A stretch of DNA of 9,632 nt from Nitrosomonadales bacterium (GTDB lineage: Bacteria > Pseudomonadota > Gammaproteobacteria > Burkholderiales > Gallionellaceae): NCBI GenBank assembly GCA_016218465.1, contig JACREA010000153.1:1-9632 (forward strand). The letters run 5' to 3'. The first letter of the stretch is position 1. Every line of letters starts with the position of its first letter. Shown in pieces: positions 6,420-9,632 of this stretch. A program made the translations under genes and the position numbers. Under the pieces are notes generated by a model. That model was not told where the DNA came from. It ran no database searches and saw nothing but the letters and a program-made list of their open reading frames with translations.

Positions 6420-7484
6420 TTAAATTGTACCCGCGTCGCTTTCCTGTCCGCTTTCTGCAGCGGCCTGTATTTCCTGTTCGTTCATGGCCAGCAAGTGTTC
6501 CATGATGGCGTAAGTCAATTCCTTGCAACCCTCGCCATTGATCGCAGAGATGACAAAATGGCGGTCGAAGTCGGTGAATTCCTTGAGGAAGGCAGCGATT
6601 TTTTCATCACGATCTTCCAGCAGATCGGCTTTGTTCAACAGCAACCAGCGGGGTTTTTGATACAAAGCCGGATCGTATTTTTTCAACTCGTTAAGTATAG
6701 CGCGCGCATCGACGGCCGGGTTGATGCCCTCATACATCGGCGCAATGTCCACCAGATGCAACAGTACACGGGTGCGCGCAAGGTGGCGCAGAAACTGTTG
6801 GCCCAGCCCGGCGCCTTCCGCCGCGCCTTCGATCAGTCCCGGAATGTCGGCGATAACGAAACTTTTTTCATTCGAAACCCGCACCACACCCAGATTGGGA
6901 TGCAGCGTGGTGAACGGATAATCGGCCACCTTGGGGCGAGCGGCAGAGACGGCGCGGATGAAAGTGGATTTGCCCGCGTTCGGCATGCCGAGCAGGCCGA
7001 CATCGGCGAGCACTTTCAATTCCAGTTGCAATTCGCGCGTCTCGCCCTCGGTGCCTTGTGTGCATTGGCGCGGCGCGCGGTTGGTGCTGGACTTGAAATG
7101 AATATTGCCCAGGCCGCCTATGCCGCCTTGGGCGAGCAGGACTTTTTCGCCATCGTGGGTGAGGTCGGCAATCACCTCGCCGCTGTTGATGTCGGTGATT
7201 ACCGTGCCGACCGGCATACGCAGCACAATGTCGTCCGCGCCCTTACCGTAACAATCCGAACCACGCCCGGATTCTCCGTTTTTGGCGCGATGCATGCGGG
7301 CGAACCGATAGTCCACCAGCGTATTGATATTGCGGTCCGCCTGCGCGTACACGCTGCCGCCTCGCCCGCCATCGCCGCCGTCCGGGCCACCCTTCTCGAT
7401 GTATTTTTCGCGGCGGAAACTGGCCGCGCCACTGCCGCCTTTGCCCGCGAATACTTCGATCTTGGATTCGTCAATAAACTTCAT
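6420..7484 (-). CDS. obgE: Obg-family GTPase involved in ribosome assembly
   Basis: ObgE (CgtA) is an essential GTPase that binds the 50S subunit late in assembly and links growth to nutrient state through (p)ppGpp. Residues 1-158 form the glycine-rich Obg domain (GKGGSGAASFRREKY at 14-28, GGPDGGDGGRGGSV at 32-45). The GTPase domain follows: G1 GMPNAGKST (166-174), G2 threonines in FTTLHPNLG (191-199), G3 DIPG (213-216), G4 NKAD (284-287) and G5 SAI (313-315). The C-terminal tail after about 335 is short and acidic. I start at ATG 7484 because MKFIDE is the conserved family beginning. An in-frame GTG at 7493 would add MKN; neither has a strong Shine-Dalgarno. The gene follows rplU-rpmA and precedes proB, a common proteobacterial order, but a strong terminator lies just upstream. 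Confidence 0.96.
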   Translation of the reverse strand: MKFIDESKIEVFAGKGGSGAASFRREKYIEKGGPDGGDGGRGGSVYAQADRNINTLVDYRFARMHRAKNGESGRGSDCYGKGADDIVLRMPVGTVITDINSGEVIADLTHDGEKVLLAQGGIGGLGNIHFKSSTNRAPRQCTQGTEGETRELQLELKVLADVGLLGMPNAGKSTFIRAVSAARPKVADYPFTTLHPNLGVVRVSNEKSFVIADIPGLIEGAAEGAGLGQQFLRHLARTRVLLHLVDIAPMYEGINPAVDARAILNELKKYDPALYQKPRWLLLNKADLLEDRDEKIAAFLKEFTDFDRHFVISAINGEGCKELTYAIMEHLLAMNEQEIQAAAESGQESDAGTI

Positions 7485-7501
7485 ATTTTTCACGCCACAA
7501 A

Positions 7502-7528
7502 TAAAAAGCCCTATCTTGCGATAGGGCT
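7502..7528 (-). terminator. Intrinsic terminator after rpmA, immediately before obgE
   Basis: On the minus strand a 9-bp perfect stem AGCCCTATC/GATAGGGCT (7507-7515 and 7520-7528) closes a GCAA loop, a stable GNRA tetraloop, and is followed by TTTTTAT (7506 down to 7500). This is a textbook rho-independent terminator for the rplU-rpmA transcript. The opposite strand also has a T-rich flank (GATTTTATTTC, 7529-7539), so weak bidirectional action is possible. The end of the U-run is only about 18 nt from the obgE ATG. Confidence 0.88.
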
Positions 7529-7563
7529 GATTTTATTTCAAAGAGCGCTGCCAGGGGAGAGTG

Positions 7564-7824
7564 TTAGGCTGCAGCTACGATGGAAACTGTCCTACGCTGT
7601 TTCGCGCCCTTGATGGCGAACACCACTTTGCCGGTAATCTTGGCAAACAGGGTGTGATCTTTGCCCATGCCGACGTTCTCGCCGGGGTGGAATTCGGTGC
7701 CGCGCTGGCGCACGATGATGCTGCCTGCGCTGATCAGTTCGCCGCCGTAGCTCTTAACGCCCAGCCGTTTTGAGTGTGAGTCGCGACCGTTACTGGTACT
7801 GCCGCCGCCTTTTTTTGATGCCAT
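7564..7824 (-). CDS. rpmA: 50S ribosomal protein L27
   Basis: L27 is the 50S protein whose N-terminal tail reaches the peptidyl-transferase centre and helps place tRNA. The 86-residue product matches family length. It begins MASKKGGGSTSNGRDS, where most proteobacterial proteins read MAHKKAGGST or MAHKKGQGST, so there is no Firmicutes-type cleaved extension. The core GSIIVRQRGTEFHPGENVG and MGKDHTLFAKITG is unmistakable, and the tail ends in RRTVSIVAAA. AAGGAG (7833-7838) lies about 8 nt before the ATG, the best Shine-Dalgarno in the cluster. It is 31 bp downstream of rplU and is cotranscribed with it. Confidence 0.98.
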   Translation of the reverse strand: MASKKGGGSTSNGRDSHSKRLGVKSYGGELISAGSIIVRQRGTEFHPGENVGMGKDHTLFAKITGKVVFAIKGAKQRRTVSIVAAA

Positions 7825-7855
7825 GTTATATGCTCCTTGAAATTACGCCCAGTAA

Positions 7856-8167
7856 CTAGGCAGAGATGCCGTCGATGCGGATTTCGGTGTAGTTCTGACG
7901 ATGCCCCTGATTTTTCTGGTAGTGCTTGCGGCGGCGCATCTTGAAAATGCGTACCTTGTCGCCACGGCCATGCGAAACGATCGTCGCTTTAACGGAAGCG
8001 CCGGTCAGCAAAGGCCTGCCCACGGACAGCTTGTCGCCATCGGCCACCATCAGCACTTTGTCCAGCACGACAGCGCTGCCCACGTCGCCGGGGATGGTTT
8101 CGATCTTTAAAGTTTCGCCGGAAGAAACGCGATACTGCTTGCCACCGGTTTTAATGACTGCGTACAT
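7856..8167 (-). CDS. rplU: 50S ribosomal protein L21
   Basis: L21 binds 23S rRNA in the large subunit. The 103-residue product is full length: MYAVIKTGGKQYRV at 1-14, VLMVADGDKLSVGRP near 39-53, and the basic RNA-binding block KVRIFKMRRRKHYQKNQGHR at 71-90, followed by the conserved TEIRIDGI end. GAGG (plus-strand CCTC at 8173-8176) lies 5 nt before the ATG at 8167. It is the first gene of the rplU-rpmA unit, directly behind the promoter at 8206-8233. Confidence 0.98.
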   Translation of the reverse strand: MYAVIKTGGKQYRVSSGETLKIETIPGDVGSAVVLDKVLMVADGDKLSVGRPLLTGASVKATIVSHGRGDKVRIFKMRRRKHYQKNQGHRQNYTEIRIDGISA

Positions 8168-8205
8168 AACAACCTCGATTTGGTGCGGTTTTTGCGAAGG
8201 CGCGC

Positions 8206-8233
8206 ATTATACATAAATATCGGTGCTGGTCAA
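8206..8233 (-). promoter_or_regulatory. Sigma-70 promoter for rplU-rpmA
   Basis: On the minus strand TTGACC (8228-8233, 5 of 6 to the -35 consensus) is followed by a 16-nt spacer and a perfect TATAAT (8206-8211). Transcription would start near 8199, giving a leader of about 32 nt before the rplU ATG. This is the strongest promoter in the window, as expected for ribosomal protein genes. Confidence 0.85.
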
Positions 8234-8265
8234 AACCATTTTTTCGGCCATTTTCCGGTTTGGCT

Positions 8266-8279
8266 GCGGGCAAGCCCGC
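8266..8279. repeat. GC-rich inverted repeat in the rplU/LuxR divergent region
   Basis: GCGGGC-AA-GCCCGC is a compact inverted repeat between the divergent rplU promoter and the LuxR-type gene. Neither side has a U-run, so it is not an intrinsic terminator. It lies about 35 bp upstream of the rplU -35 and could be a binding site or chance. Confidence 0.4.
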
Positions 8280-8362
8280 TACCGCTGATAATGTTTCTTC
8301 AGTATCATTACAGCCTATATTGATTCGCGATTGATCAACCAAAATATTCTAGTCCGGCGTTG

Positions 8363-8404
8363 GTTGGTATATTTCATCAGCATACCAACAGACCAACAGA
8401 CCAA
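8363..8404 (+). promoter_or_regulatory. Inverted and tandem repeats upstream of the LuxR-type gene (possible operator)
   Basis: GTTGGTAT (8363-8370) and ATACCAAC (8382-8389) form an 8-bp perfect inverted repeat with an 11-nt spacer; arm centres are 19 bp apart, close to two helical turns. The right arm runs into a tandem repeat ACCAACAG-ACCAACAG-ACCAA (8384-8404, 2.6 copies of 8 bp) ending 10 nt before the ribosome-binding site AGGG. The position just before the start codon fits an autoregulatory operator or a leader element; no experiment supports this. Confidence 0.5.
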
Positions 8405-8418
8405 AGGCAAAGGGATGG

Positions 8419-9555
8419 ATGATGGCTGTTTCCGAAGACACTGTGCTCAATCTGGTAGGCAAGGTTTACGATGCCGCGCTGGACGAACAAAATTGGCCGT
8501 CTTTTCTTGAAGCGTTTGCGCAGGCCGTTGGCGGTTGTTCTTCCATGCTACGATCAGCTGACATGCAAAACAGTACGGTCGGGTTTGTCGCCAGTGTCGG
8601 CTACGATCCCGCTTGGCAGTCAGCATACTGCACTCACTTCATCAAGGTGGACTACCTGATCCCCTTTCTGAATCAGTTCAAGTTGGGCGATGTCAAGTCG
8701 TCTGATCAAGCCTTCAGCCTGTCCGAACAGCGCAAGACCGAATATTTCAGTGATTACAGCATTCCTCAAGACAAACTACACGGGTTGGCGGTTACCCTCG
8801 CACGAGATGGCAACCACAAGCTGCTTTTCGCCGCGCAGCGCGGCAAACGCGCCGGTGCATTCGGTGAAGAAGAGATACGGTTGATGAACATCCTTGCGCC
8901 GCACGTCACCCGCGCCATGCAAGTGCACCGCAAACTCAGCTGCATCACCGTCGAAAAGGAATGGGCGCTCGGCGCGCTGGACCAGTTGCGCATGGGCGTG
9001 ATCCTGACCGACAGCCTCGGTGTGCCGCTGTTCGTCAACCGCGCGGCGGAGCAGATGCTGGCGCCGGGCAAGGGAATAATTCTCTGTCAGGGCAGATTGG
9101 CATTGAACAATTTATCGGACACCGCGCTGCTGCACAGACTCATTGCCAATGCGGCACAAGGCGCTGCCACCGGCGGCGACATGCGCATTGCGCTGCCCAA
9201 CAGGTTTGACGTCCTGCAATGCCTGGTCACTCCGGTTTCGCCGGAGTTTTCCGCACGCTTGAATATCACTATCGGACCGGGCTGTGCTGCTATCTTTCTC
9301 TCCAGGCCGAGGAGCCTGCAACTGCCGCCCAAACGACTGGCCGTCCTGTATGGGCTCAGCCCGGCGGAATCGAAGCTGGCGGCAAAACTTGCCGAATTCA
9401 ACAGTCTGGAGCAGGCGGCAAACGACCTGGGGATTTCCCTGAGTACCGCACGGGTGCAACTGGGTTCCGTGTTCGCCAAGACCGGCGCAAAAGGGCAGGC
9501 CGAATTGCTGATGCTGCTGGCGACCGGCACGCTGGCGCACTGCCGGGTTGAGTGA
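8419..9555 (+). CDS. LuxR-type (GerE) transcriptional regulator with PAS/GAF-like sensor region
   Basis: The 378-residue cytoplasmic protein ends in a LuxR/GerE helix-turn-helix at about 312-368. LSPAESKLAAKLAEF aligns with the usual 'L-T-x-x-E-x-x-V-x-x-L-x-x-G', then SLEQAANDLGISLSTARVQLGSVFAKTGAKGQAELL contains the recognition helix (STARVQLGSVFAK). The start of the domain has S314-P-A-E317 with the conserved Glu, but the typical Gly after 'L-A-x' is replaced by F327-N328. Residues 8-170 are mixed helix and strand, possibly GAF-like; 180-300 look PAS-like (LDQLRMGVILTDSLGVPLFVNRAAEQML at 188-214 matches the beginning of a PAS fold). There is no receiver domain, autoinducer pocket signature or membrane segment. 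ATG 8422 is as likely as 8419 because AGGG (8411-8414) sits 7 nt before it. It is divergent from rplU and convergent with the gene at the right edge. Its ligand and targets are unknown. Confidence 0.87.
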   Translation: MMAVSEDTVLNLVGKVYDAALDEQNWPSFLEAFAQAVGGCSSMLRSADMQNSTVGFVASVGYDPAWQSAYCTHFIKVDYLIPFLNQFKLGDVKSSDQAFSLSEQRKTEYFSDYSIPQDKLHGLAVTLARDGNHKLLFAAQRGKRAGAFGEEEIRLMNILAPHVTRAMQVHRKLSCITVEKEWALGALDQLRMGVILTDSLGVPLFVNRAAEQMLAPGKGIILCQGRLALNNLSDTALLHRLIANAAQGAATGGDMRIALPNRFDVLQCLVTPVSPEFSARLNITIGPGCAAIFLSRPRSLQLPPKRLAVLYGLSPAESKLAAKLAEFNSLEQAANDLGISLSTARVQLGSVFAKTGAKGQAELLMLLATGTLAHCRVE

Positions 9556-9563
9556 AGATTCCC

Positions 9564-9632
9564 TTATATCAATCGCTCCAGAATTTCTTCCCAGTGCACA
9601 TAGAGTGATAAATGTCCTTCATCCGGCAGCAT
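9564..9632 (-). CDS. C-terminal end of an alpha/beta-fold hydrolase (partial)
   Basis: Only the last 22 residues and the TAA are in the window; the gene enters from the right edge. LPDEGHLSLYVHWEEILERL has the shape of the C-terminal end of many alpha/beta hydrolases: a strand carrying 'x-x-x-G-H', where His is the third member of the catalytic triad, followed by the final helix with a 'W-x-x-I-L-x-x-L' pattern. It converges with the LuxR-type gene, with 8 bp between the stops and no terminator hairpin in the gap. Substrate cannot be inferred, and the short length limits certainty. Confidence 0.6.
   Translation of the reverse strand: MLPDEGHLSLYVHWEEILERLI

Noticed and set aside
5219..6505. 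Long plus-strand open frame (428 codons) antisense to proB
   Set aside because: proB on the opposite strand has full family motifs and length. The antisense frame is open because of proB's GC-biased codons and its protein is rich in unstructured Gln/His/Arg with no domain.
6372..7613. Plus-strand open frame (413 codons) antisense to obgE
   Set aside because: obgE is unmistakable with all five G motifs. The antisense protein is a codon-bias mirror and has no ribosome-binding site.
8266..8279. GCGGGC-AA-GCCCGC as a terminator
   Set aside because: No T-run on either strand and it lies in a divergent promoter region, so it is listed only as an inverted repeat.
1..9632. CRISPR array, tRNA, rRNA, insertion sequence or prophage
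   Set aside because: No regularly spaced repeats, cloverleaf-like segments, transposase motifs or phage structural genes were seen on either strand.

Overview
The window looks like ordinary chromosome from a Gram-negative proteobacterium, most likely a betaproteobacterium (a Nitrosomonadales/Gallionellaceae-type genome is a guess). The reasons are the minus-strand order rplU-rpmA-obgE-proB followed closely by a GspE/PilB-type ATPase, the GRGGM variant of the glutamate 5-kinase glycine loop, and the general protein sequence flavour. No database search was possible, so taxonomy and family names rest on motif recognition.

Left part (1-1980). A secreted or lipid-anchored formylglycine-generating-enzyme-like protein runs off the left edge on the minus strand. 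After about 300 bp without a convincing gene comes a small plus-strand ribbon-helix-helix DNA-binding protein with no visible toxin partner. Next to it is a short plus-strand remnant that looks like only the C-terminal catalytic block of an SGNH/GDSL hydrolase. This remnant ends 2 bp from the stop codon of a convergent minus-strand short-chain dehydrogenase.

Middle part (1981-5219), all minus strand. An NRAMP-related divalent-metal transporter has departures from the canonical DPGN and MPH substrate motifs. Upstream of it is a complete 612-residue type II secretion/type IV pilus assembly ATPase with Walker A and B, Asp box, His box and tetracysteine motifs. No other secretion or pilus gene is visible nearby.

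Right-centre (5294-8235), minus strand: a housekeeping cluster read as rplU (L21), rpmA (L27), obgE (ribosome-assembly GTPase) and proB (first step of proline synthesis). A consensus-like sigma-70 promoter precedes rplU. A strong intrinsic terminator sits between rpmA and obgE, only about 20 bp before the obgE start, so obgE-proB is probably fed by read-through or by a weak internal promoter. obgE and proB are separated by 7 bp and are probably translationally coupled. A 16-bp perfect palindrome lies between proB and the ATPase gene.

Right edge (8280-9632). A divergent plus-strand LuxR-type regulator has an upstream region with an inverted repeat and a tandem 8-bp repeat, likely an operator. 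It converges with the last codons of a minus-strand alpha/beta hydrolase.

I see no clear new multi-gene system. The best leads are the SGNH-hydrolase remnant, the atypical NRAMP motifs, the terminator in front of obgE, the LuxR promoter repeats and the solitary ATPase with an altered MshEN motif and an ambiguous start.
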